Of a DNA stretch of 21,068 bases, positions 1 to 7,500 are shown one piece after another (positions within the stretch are counted from its first letter, which is position 1; each line of letters starts with the position of its first letter). The stretch spans positions 1 through 21,068 of the IMG/VR virus record IMGVR_UViG_3300022752_000462, one strand, 5' to 3'. The notes beneath the pieces were generated by a model that saw only the letters and a list, made by a program, of their open reading frames with translations, was not told the DNA's origin and made no database searches. The position numbers and the translations under genes are program-made. The stretch is from a virus.

Positions 1-2
1 AA

Positions 3-10
3 CATAAATA
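3..10 (+). promoter_or_regulatory. Putative T4-type late promoter box (CATAAATA)
   Basis: The octamer CATAAATA matches seven of eight bases of the T4 late promoter TATAAATA, which in T4 is read by RNA polymerase carrying the phage sigma-like factor gp55. It ends 24 bases before the ATG at 35, so a transcript starting just downstream would have a very short leader, as is usual for late genes. The upstream gene lies outside the window; by analogy with the box at 4505 the TAA at 5-7 could be its stop codon, but this cannot be seen here. Confidence 0.6.
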
Positions 11-34
11 AACAAAAAGGCAGTCTATTAAATA

Positions 35-2203
35 ATGGCGAAACTAGGAATATTTACTGGAACCTCACCAAATGATAGTACTGGAGATACTTTATCTCAA
101 GGTGCTGCAAAGATTAATAGTAATTTTAGTGAAATTTATAATGCGATTGGAGATGGGACAAATATAACAAATAGTATTGCATTTGCAAGTACTGCTGGAA
201 TTGCAACAAATGTAATTGGTGGTATTGCTTCTGTTACTACTTTTCGTGCTTCTGGTATTTCCACAGTACTTTCAAGTAATCTTAAAATTAGAAATCCAGC
301 AAATACTTTTGAATATTCAATTATTGCATCTGCAATTACTGCAGATAGAACTATTACATTACCATTAATTACTGGTTCTGATACGTTTGCAACTTTGGGT
401 CTAGGACAATCTTTTTCTGGAATATCAACATTCAGTAACTTATTTACATTATCTCAAACTACTCAAAATATTGATTTAGGAAGCACCCAAACAACAGGAA
501 CTTGGACTGCTGGTGGAACTAATCAAACTGGTTCGATAACTCTTGGTGTATCCACTAATTCCCAAACAGTTAATATTGCAACTGGAATTGGGTCAACTGG
601 AACTACAAAGACAATAAACATTGGTACTGGCAGTAGTGGAATTACAAGAATTACTGTTGGTTCTGCATCCACTCTTGGTATTGGTACTTTTGTAATCAAT
701 CCTAGAATGAATGTTGGAATTGGTTCTACAATTCCATTATATACTCTTGATGTTTCTGGTGATATTCGTTCAACTGGAACAATTTATGGCAATCTTAATG
801 GTTCAATATCAGCTGCAACAACAGCAACAAATGTCATTGGTGGTATTGGTTCCATCACTAACTTAAATGTATCTGGAATTACAACTCTTGGAATAACAAC
901 AGCATCCCAACTTCAAGTAACTGGTATTACAACATTAGCATCATTAGGTGTTACTGGACTTACTACATCTTTAAATCTTAATATTTCTGGTATTTCTACC
1001 ATAGCATCATTAGGTGTTACTGGACTTACTACATCTTTAAATCTTAATGTTTTTGGTTCTGTTGGTATAGGAACTACAAATCCAGACAAAAAGTTTGTAG
1101 TTTATGGTTCTGGTGGAAATTTTGTTTCAGAATTTTATAATACAAATAATGCTCCAAATAACAATGGAGTTTATATTCGTACACTCAATACTAATTCTAC
1201 AACTTATGTATTGAGTGTTAATAGTGGAACTGATGGTTCAAATCAAATATTGTTAGTTAGAGCAGATGGCAATATTGGAGTAGGAACAACAAATCCAACA
1301 TCTTCACTATCTGTAAATGGTTCAACGGTGATTGGAACAGAAATATTAAATATGACTGGTTTATCCAGCACATTTACAACTGTTGGAAGTAATACTTTTA
1401 TTGTTCCTGCTGGTGTAACAAAAATTTCTGCTGTATTGATTGGTGGTGGTGGAGCAGGTGGTGGTGGTTCTATTGGTGGTTCTGGTGGAGCATCTGGTGG
1501 TCCTGGAGGTCAAGGTGGTGGTGGAGGAGGATTGAGATATGTTAATGATTTCCCAGTAACTCCAGGTCAAACTCTTACTGTTATTGTTGGTGCTGGTGGA
1601 AATGGAGGAACTGGTGCTGGAGGAGATGGTGGAGATAGTTCAATAACAGGAATTGCTACAGCATTTGGTGGAAAAGGTGGTGCAGCAAATAATACAGGAA
1701 CAGCAGTTGGTACTGGTGGTGCTGGTTCTGGTGGTTCTGGTGGAGCAACTGGAGGTTCTGGTGGAACTGCAACTTTAGTTTCTGGTGCTGGTGGAGGTGG
1801 TGCTGCTGGTTATAGTGGAAATGGAGGAACTGGTGGAAATGGGTCAGTAACTAATGGTGGAGATGCTGGATCTGGTGGTGCAGCAGGTGGTGGTGGTGCT
1901 CCGAGTAATTCTGGATCTGGTGGTGGAGGAGTTGGAGTATTGGGACAAGGAACTTCTGGATCATTATCAAATGGTGTTGGAAATGCTGGTTCTGGTGGAT
2001 CAAATGGTTCACTTGGAAATGCAAATGACGGTGCTACTGGTGGATTGTTTGGTGGTGGTGGAGGTGGTGCTGATGGTAATGTTGGTTCAGTTACTAGTGG
2101 CGGAAACGGAGCACAAGGTGTTGTGAGAATTATATGGTCTCCAAGTTCCAAATTCTCAAGATTATTCCCAACAAATCAGGTTGGAAACAATATAAATCAA
2201 TAA
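35..2203 (+). CDS. Tail fibre/adhesin with gp9/gp10-like N-terminus and polyglycine C-terminal domain
   Basis: A 722-residue virion protein, probably a fibre or adhesin attached to the baseplate. Residues 1-45 include STGDTLSQGAAKINSNFSEIY, close to the TGD...GG.KIN..F..IY start shared by T4 baseplate proteins gp9 and gp10, which suggests a baseplate-anchored N-terminus. Residues about 50-450 are Ser/Thr/Gly/Ile-rich beta repeats with three GIGTTNP-like motifs near residues 223, 342 and 413, common in phage fibres, and a 22-residue duplicated unit. Near residue 456, FIVPAGVTKISAVLIGGGG opens a polyglycine domain reaching about residue 705 and closing with GGNGAQGVVRIIW. This layout is known from phage adhesins with packed polyglycine helices. 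The last 20 residues look like a tail peptide. No peptidase S74 chaperone is present. The start is the first ATG after the late box; there is no clear Shine-Dalgarno sequence. Structural role is secure, receptor binding is inferred. Confidence 0.8.
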   Translation: MAKLGIFTGTSPNDSTGDTLSQGAAKINSNFSEIYNAIGDGTNITNSIAFASTAGIATNVIGGIASVTTFRASGISTVLSSNLKIRNPANTFEYSIIASAITADRTITLPLITGSDTFATLGLGQSFSGISTFSNLFTLSQTTQNIDLGSTQTTGTWTAGGTNQTGSITLGVSTNSQTVNIATGIGSTGTTKTINIGTGSSGITRITVGSASTLGIGTFVINPRMNVGIGSTIPLYTLDVSGDIRSTGTIYGNLNGSISAATTATNVIGGIGSITNLNVSGITTLGITTASQLQVTGITTLASLGVTGLTTSLNLNISGISTIASLGVTGLTTSLNLNVFGSVGIGTTNPDKKFVVYGSGGNFVSEFYNTNNAPNNNGVYIRTLNTNSTTYVLSVNSGTDGSNQILLVRADGNIGVGTTNPTSSLSVNGSTVIGTEILNMTGLSSTFTTVGSNTFIVPAGVTKISAVLIGGGGAGGGGSIGGSGGASGGPGGQGGGGGGLRYVNDFPVTPGQTLTVIVGAGGNGGTGAGGDGGDSSITGIATAFGGKGGAANNTGTAVGTGGAGSGGSGGATGGSGGTATLVSGAGGGGAAGYSGNGGTGGNGSVTNGGDAGSGGAAGGGGAPSNSGSGGGGVGVLGQGTSGSLSNGVGNAGSGGSNGSLGNANDGATGGLFGGGGGGADGNVGSVTSGGNGAQGVVRIIWSPSSKFSRLFPTNQVGNNINQ
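936..1048 (+). repeat. 47-bp exact direct repeat within fibre gene
   Basis: Bases 936-982 recur exactly at 1002-1048, a period of 66 bases or 22 codons. The repeat encodes ASLGVTGLTTSLNLN twice and keeps the reading frame, so gain or loss of a unit by recombination would lengthen or shorten the shaft without breaking the protein. Identity at third codon positions points to a recent duplication. Confidence 0.9.
1435..2125 (+). repeat. Glycine-codon-rich, G-skewed low-complexity tract
   Basis: This stretch is dominated by GGT and GGA codons, with short GGTGGTGGT runs, in a window that is otherwise strongly AT-rich. It encodes the polyglycine domain of the fibre protein. The runs are short (about four identical triplets at most) and interrupted by GCT, TCT and AAT codons. 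The complementary strand therefore reads as long proline-rich open frames that are not genes. Confidence 0.85.
2191..2198 (+). promoter_or_regulatory. Possible late promoter box (TATAAATC) inside the end of the preceding gene
   Basis: TATAAATC differs from the T4 late consensus only in its last base and ends 20 bases before the ATG at 2219, the same spacing as the boxes ahead of 9590 and 19422. It lies within the last codons of the 722-residue fibre gene (residues NINQ). It could equally be a chance match in AT-rich coding sequence. Confidence 0.4.
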
Positions 2204-2209
2204 GGGTAT

Positions 2210-2218
2210 TAAAGAAAA
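2210..2218 (+). promoter_or_regulatory. Purine-rich start context TAAAGAAAA abutting ATG
   Basis: The nine bases TAAAGAAAA directly precede the ATG at 2219. The identical nonamer directly precedes the ATG at 11153. It may act as a weak ribosome-binding or A-rich enhancer element, since no GGAG-type Shine-Dalgarno sequence is present at either start. Confidence 0.4.
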
Positions 2219-3364
2219 ATGGCAAACAACACAGGAACATTTTTTAACGTTAATGATAATGATGGAATACCTTTAGTTGGTGTTTCCACTGATGGTAAGG
2301 TGATGATTAATCACCTTTATGGAAATTGTTTGATTGGTTCCACATCAGTTACAGGAACCGCATCACAACCACTTCAAGTCACTGGTGGTGCTTATGTTTC
2401 TGGTAACCTTGGTATAGGAACCATAAATCCAACTGCAACTCTTGAAGTTGTTGGTAGTTTGAAAGTATCAGGAACAATTACTGGTACTGCTACAACAGCA
2501 ACTACTGCTTTTGGGTTCTCTACAACTGCTAGTATAAACACTTCTGGTATTATAACTGCTACTGGAGGTTTTGTAGGAGGTCTTACTGGTACAGCATCAA
2601 CTGCTAATAACGTAAGTTCTACTATTAATATAAACACTAGTGGAATTATAACTGCTACTGGAGGTTTTGTAGGAGGTCTTACTGGTACTGCATCCACAGC
2701 AACGGCAGCAGGAACTGCATATGGATTAACCGGAAGTCCTAATATCACTGTAGGAAACGTGACTGGTTCTGCAGCAACATTCACAAACAACTTGAATGTT
2801 GGTACTGCAATTACAATGTATAGTTCTACTGGTATTATCAGTGCCACCAAGTATTATGGTGATGGTTCCAGTTTATCTGGAATAGATGCAACAAGAATTG
2901 TTTCTGGATTATCAAGTGTAACTGTTGCAACTTCAAGTACCATTTCTGCCTATGTAAATGGTTCTAACATTTTTAATGTAACAGGAACTGGTGTTACGAT
3001 GACTTCTGGTAAGAGACTTGATGTTTCTTCTTATACAGAAAATGTAAATTTCTTGGGTTCAGTAAGTGGTAGTACTGTATTGGATGTTGGAACATATTCA
3101 GTTTTTGTTGCAGATATTTCTGGAACAACGTCAGTTACTTTCACATTAAGTGGAGCAGTTTCTGGAAGATTATCTTCTGCAACCTTAATTTTAAGATTTT
3201 CAGGAAGTGGATCCAGAAGTGTAAATTTAGCATTTAATCCAAAATATGTTGGGGGTGCTGGTCCAATATATTCTACAACAGCAGTCACGGATATTATTTC
3301 ATTCTTTACTGCGGATGCAGGAACAACCACATTTATATCTGTCGTAGGACAAGCTTTTTCATAA
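2219..3364 (+). CDS. Repeat-rich tail fibre protein
   Basis: A 381-residue probable fibre or baseplate appendage protein. After a short N-terminus (MANNTGTFFNVNDNDGIPLV), residues about 63-80 hold LGIGTINPTATLEVVGSL, the GIGT.NP..L.V.G motif of phage fibres. Two copies of SGIITATGGFVGGLTGTAST start near residues 109 and 141, each preceded by INT. Near residue 212, KYYGDGSSLSGIDATRIVSG is a motif met again and again in fibres of marine T4-like phages. Residues about 225-381 are beta-rich without detectable enzyme motifs and may form the distal tip. It lacks the polyglycine domain and the gp9/gp10-like start of its upstream neighbour. The next gene starts two bases after the stop, so the two are likely translated from one transcript. 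Function as a fibre is inferred from motifs; its position in the virion is unknown. Confidence 0.75.
   Translation: MANNTGTFFNVNDNDGIPLVGVSTDGKVMINHLYGNCLIGSTSVTGTASQPLQVTGGAYVSGNLGIGTINPTATLEVVGSLKVSGTITGTATTATTAFGFSTTASINTSGIITATGGFVGGLTGTASTANNVSSTININTSGIITATGGFVGGLTGTASTATAAGTAYGLTGSPNITVGNVTGSAATFTNNLNVGTAITMYSSTGIISATKYYGDGSSLSGIDATRIVSGLSSVTVATSSTISAYVNGSNIFNVTGTGVTMTSGKRLDVSSYTENVNFLGSVSGSTVLDVGTYSVFVADISGTTSVTFTLSGAVSGRLSSATLILRFSGSGSRSVNLAFNPKYVGGAGPIYSTTAVTDIISFFTADAGTTTFISVVGQAFS
2549..2688 (+). repeat. 44-bp exact direct repeat within second fibre gene
   Basis: Bases 2549-2592 recur exactly at 2645-2688, a period of 96 bases or 32 codons, encoding the repeated IITATGGFVGGLTGT segment. 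Similar flanking bases (ATAAACACT) extend the unit imperfectly upstream. The repeat is in frame and could change fibre length by recombination. Confidence 0.9.
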
Positions 3365-3366
3365 TT

Positions 3367-4509
3367 ATGTTTAATAAAGCAACATTATTTGGTGGATCTT
3401 TTACTAAGGTTTATACACCCACAATCACATCACCAACAGCAAGTCAACTTTTAAATACAAGAACACCAACAATTACATCAAGTGCTTTTTCGAAGTATGG
3501 TAATATAACTCATGCATCAACTGATTGGCAAGTTTCTGATTCTTCTGATTTTAATACAATTCGTTGGTTGTCAGTAAATGATTCAACAAATAAAATATCA
3601 ATCACTTCTACTGATTTAAAAGGTGGAAATCGTTACGTAAGAGTTAGACATAAGGCAAGTAATGGAAATTATAGTGATTGGTCTGACCCAATTTTATTTA
3701 CTATTCCAGTACAAACACCAGTGGTTTTATTTACAAGCAACCTTTCGTCAACACATAATCGAACAGCGGGAGATAGTTCGAGTTTTAGTGTTGATGTTGT
3801 AGATGCCGATAATACAAATGCCACTAATACGATTTCATATCAATGGTATTTGAGTACTGATGGTGGTAATAATTATTCTCCAATTTCTGGAAAAACAACT
3901 AATACTTTAGATCGTTATTCAACATTTTATCGTAGTGATAATGGACATAAAATTAAATGCAGAGTATCTATTACGAATTCTGTAGGTAGCAATTCTGCTG
4001 ATTCTGAGGTTTGTACTTTAACAGTTGCAAGAAATTATGATTGCAATAGTTCAACAGTAACGGGAACTCAAAGTTTTGGAAGTGGTTTGAAACCATCTAC
4101 GAATGGAAATGGAGATGAACAATGGTGGGAATGGTCTCCGGGGTATAGTGATATATGTTCTATTGATGGAAACTTAAGTAGCTTTAATGCTAAAGGTAGA
4201 TTTTGTAATTGGAATATGGAACTTGAATTAAGAATTACAAAATCTACTGGTGATGGAGGTAGAGTACATTGGGGGTCTCAACAAAAATCTGGTTCTCAAC
4301 AAAATTATCAAACTTTTGATAACGTTAAAGCAAATGGTGGAGTATGGAATCCAAATAATGATGGAACGCCAACTTATCGACTTATGGTAATTGACAATGG
4401 CACAAATTGTACAAATAATTCTTCGCAAGATATTGGTTGCGAATCTGGTGCTATAACTTTGAATTATTCTTACAAAAGAGCAAATCTTTATTTTGAAACA
4501 CGACCATAA
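3367..4509 (+). CDS. Virion surface protein with FN3-like and Ig-like domains and a Cys-rich C-terminal domain
   Basis: A 380-residue probable virion decoration or adhesin protein. Residues about 20-118 resemble a fibronectin-type domain, with TDWQVSDSSDF near 52-62 and YVRVRHKASNGNYSDWSD near 90-107. Residues about 119-218 look Ig-like, with the buried-Trp strand TISYQWYLSTDGG near 155 and HKIKCRVSITNSVGS near 195-209. Residues about 219-380 form an unrecognised domain containing WWEWSPGY, CNWNMELELRI and RVHWGSQQ. Seven cysteines (198, 216, 226, 264, 280, 348, 358) are far more than in neighbouring virion proteins. No signal peptide or membrane segment is visible. It starts two bases after the preceding stop and probably shares its transcript. 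Ig and FN3 domains on phages often mediate weak carbohydrate binding; that function is inferred here and no close family is recognised. Confidence 0.65.
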   Translation: MFNKATLFGGSFTKVYTPTITSPTASQLLNTRTPTITSSAFSKYGNITHASTDWQVSDSSDFNTIRWLSVNDSTNKISITSTDLKGGNRYVRVRHKASNGNYSDWSDPILFTIPVQTPVVLFTSNLSSTHNRTAGDSSSFSVDVVDADNTNATNTISYQWYLSTDGGNNYSPISGKTTNTLDRYSTFYRSDNGHKIKCRVSITNSVGSNSADSEVCTLTVARNYDCNSSTVTGTQSFGSGLKPSTNGNGDEQWWEWSPGYSDICSIDGNLSSFNAKGRFCNWNMELELRITKSTGDGGRVHWGSQQKSGSQQNYQTFDNVKANGGVWNPNNDGTPTYRLMVIDNGTNCTNNSSQDIGCESGAITLNYSYKRANLYFETRP

Positions 4510-4512
4510 ATA
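4505..4512 (+). promoter_or_regulatory. Putative late promoter box (CATAAATA) overlapping a stop codon
   Basis: CATAAATA includes the TAA stop (4507-4509) of the upstream gene, so the last codons and the promoter share bases. It precedes the ATG at 4553 by 40 bases, the longest leader in the window. The gap 4513-4552 also holds the palindrome ATTTTAAAAT (4512-4521) and two TCATTAAT copies 13 bases apart (4521-4528 and 4534-4541). Confidence 0.6.
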
Positions 4513-4552
4513 TTTTAAAATCATTAATATAATTCATTAATTTAGAGTAATA

Positions 4553-7500
4553 ATGCGAACAGTTCCAGGGTCAGGTGCAGTTCTTAAACCAGAATTTGAA
4601 CTACCGTTTTATTCTGTGTCAAAAATTTATGTAATCGATGGTGGTTCTGGATATGCTTCAACAAATCCACCAAAAATTACAATACAAGATACTGTAACTC
4701 CAGTGATAGAAGGAGTTTTCTATCCTGTAATTTCTGGTAGTTCTATTCAAAGTGTAAAGGTAATTAGTGGTGGATCTGGGTATTATCCAATATCATCAGA
4801 AAGTCAAACAAGAATTGGTATTGGTACAACATCTTTAGTTGAATCACAATTTGTGACTAAAGAATATGGTGCTGGAATTATAATGGGAGTAAGTGGTGGT
4901 ATTGGAAGTGCAATATTTGAGAATGGATATAATGTAGCAATCAGTACTACAATTACTGGTATATCAACTTTAATACCAAATGCGTCAAGTCGCATTTATG
5001 GATTTGGAAATCCAATTCCATCAACTACGTCTGGAATTGGAACTGGAGCAACATTTGAAGTTTGGATTACTTATGATGGTTCGGTAACTGGAAATCCAAT
5101 TTCAACATCTATTATTCTCAAAGATGGTGGAAGAGGATATGGAATAGGAAATACAGTTTCAATTGCTGGAACTTATCTTGGAGGAACAAATCCAACCAAT
5201 ACATTATCATTCAAAGTATCTAAAGTTTCTAGTACATCAATAGTATCGGCAGCAAATTCAACATATACTGGTATTGCTGGTTCTACAATAGTTGGTGTTG
5301 GTTCTGGTGCAAAATTTAATATATCAAGAGATTCTTTGGGAAAAATTAGTTCAGTTGAAATTGCAAATGGAGGAAGATATTATAATGTTGGAAGTCAAAC
5401 TGATGGATCTTTGACGGATATTATCAGTATTGCTGGAACATCTATTGGTGGTTCTACACCAGCAGATAATTTATATCTTTCACCAACACTTTTGGGAACT
5501 GATATTTTACCAAAAATTTTATATGTTGATAAGTTAGATGATAACCAATTTAAAGTATCTGGACTATCTACTTCTTTTGATTTGGATATTAAAAATTATG
5601 GAATTGGAACTCATTCATTTGCATATCCTGAACCAAATTCAAGTTCCTTAATTACGATTGATAATATCATTCAATCACCTTTATATAGAAGAGGAATTAC
5701 ATTATATCCATCAAAAGCAATTGGAATTGGAAATACAATTTACTTAAGATCTGGTATTTCATCATTAACATCTTTGGATGTTTTGATGATAGATTCCGAA
5801 TTAATGAAGGTCAGATCAGTTGGAATTGGTTCAACTAATAGTGTTATTGTAGATAGAGCATATTATGGGACAGTTGCTGCAGCACATACTGTTGGAGCAG
5901 CAGTTACTGTAATGAGAGGTGATTTTAATATTGTTAAAGATACAATTTATTTTACTGATCCACCATATGGAAAAATAGGACAAGAAAGTTTACAAGTAAA
6001 CTCATCATTTCAAGGAAGAATTTTTTCAAGAAGATTTGATCCAGGAAAACCATCAGATAAAAATTTAATTATTGATGATATTTCTAAAGATTTTATTGGA
6101 AAAACAATTTCTGTAGGAATTAAAACAGGAACTCTAAATTCTTCAACCAAAAATATAATTAGTGGAATTGATACAACATCTTTAAGTTTAGGAGATGTTT
6201 TAAATTTACAATATACCGAAAATCAATATATTATAAGAAATACAGTTATTCAATCTATAGGTGTTGGGTCAATTACCATTTCCCCAAATCATAATGTAAA
6301 TACTGGAATTGCTACAACAACATTCAATATTACAAATTTGAACTTTGTATTAAAATCAAATGGTGAAAGTATATCTGGATTATATTCTAACATCAACAGC
6401 AAATCAAGTATAAACAATAATCCATTTATTTTATTAAATAATGTTTCTCAAATATCTGATAGTGATTTTATTATTGATACTGAAGGAAATAATACTATTA
6501 AATTTGTAAGTGGTGTTCCAAATGCTGGAAAAATTGTTAGGGTTGCAATTACTACTGGATATGGTTATCAACCACTTGTAGGTGCTTCTGCAACAGTTTC
6601 TGTATCTGCTGCTGGCACAATATCAAATATTTATTTAACTGGTGCTGGAAGTGGTTATAGAACTGATCCAGTAATTAGTGTCGCATCCACAATTGGTAGT
6701 GGTGCTACGATTACTGCTTCAATTGGATCTGGAGGAACAATCACTTCATTGAGTATTATAAATCCAGGTTCTGGATATACAACTGCTGCAAAACCAATTA
6801 TCAAAATACCAATTCCATCAAATTATAGTAATCTTGGTGTTGCTTATGCTAATGGTTCTAGTGGTGTCGGAGAAGGAGCAAAGGTTTCTGTTATTGTAAG
6901 TAATGGGTCTAGTATTACTGGATTTACGTTAGAAGATCCTGGATATGGTTATAAAGTTGGTGAGGTATTAAAAGTCGTTGGTATTACTACAAATCCATCA
7001 GTTGGAGCAGGATTTAGTGAATTTAGAATGACAGTACAAGAAACATTTACAGACAAATTTAGTGGATTTTATCCAGGTCAATTTGTTAGGATTGATAGTC
7101 TTGCACCATATTTTACTGGGAAAAAACGTAAATTCATATTGACCTTTACATATCTTGGTACAACAGAAACTTTTTCAGTAAGAACAGATCCAAATTCGGA
7201 TTTAAAAGTTGGAAATAACTTTTTTGTTTTTATAAATGATATTTTACAAAAACCAGAAGAATCTTATAAAATAATTGGTTCACGAATAATTTTCAATGAA
7301 GCACCAAAACCAAATTCAAAATGTTTAATTTTATATTATAGAGGATCAGATTTAGATGTAGAACAAGTAGATCCACCAAAAACAATTAAAGAAGGTGATT
7401 CCATTCAAATTGGAGAAAATATATTAGATCCATATGATAGAGAACAATTTGAACGTGTTGTTAAAAAAATTGTTTCTTTTGATAGTTTTGATACATTTCC

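Noticed and set aside
936-1048. Spaced direct repeat that could suggest a small CRISPR array or recombination site
   Set aside because: Only two copies, in frame inside a fibre gene, encoding the same peptide; no leader, no further units and no cas genes.
1435-2125. Collagen-like triple helix
   Set aside because: Glycines come in runs and irregular clusters, not in a strict every-third-residue G-X-Y pattern, and the flanking VPAGVTKI and GVVRIIW motifs fit the polyglycine adhesin type.
1854-2126. 90-residue open frame on the + strand in another phase
   Set aside because: A shifted reading of the glycine-codon tract giving Val/Leu/Met runs; no independent start signal.
1810-2151. 113-residue proline-rich open frame on the - strand
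   Set aside because: It is the complement of GGT/GGA glycine codons; proline runs follow automatically. It has no start context, and the + strand frame is a recognised fibre domain.
2392-2850. 152-residue open frame on the - strand with Val/Pro repeats
   Set aside because: Mirror of the Thr/Gly repeat codons of the 381-residue fibre; it repeats with the same period and has no promoter or homology.
1-4509. Diversity-generating retroelement acting on the fibre genes
   Set aside because: No reverse transcriptase, template repeat or adenine-directed variable repeat pair is visible in the window.
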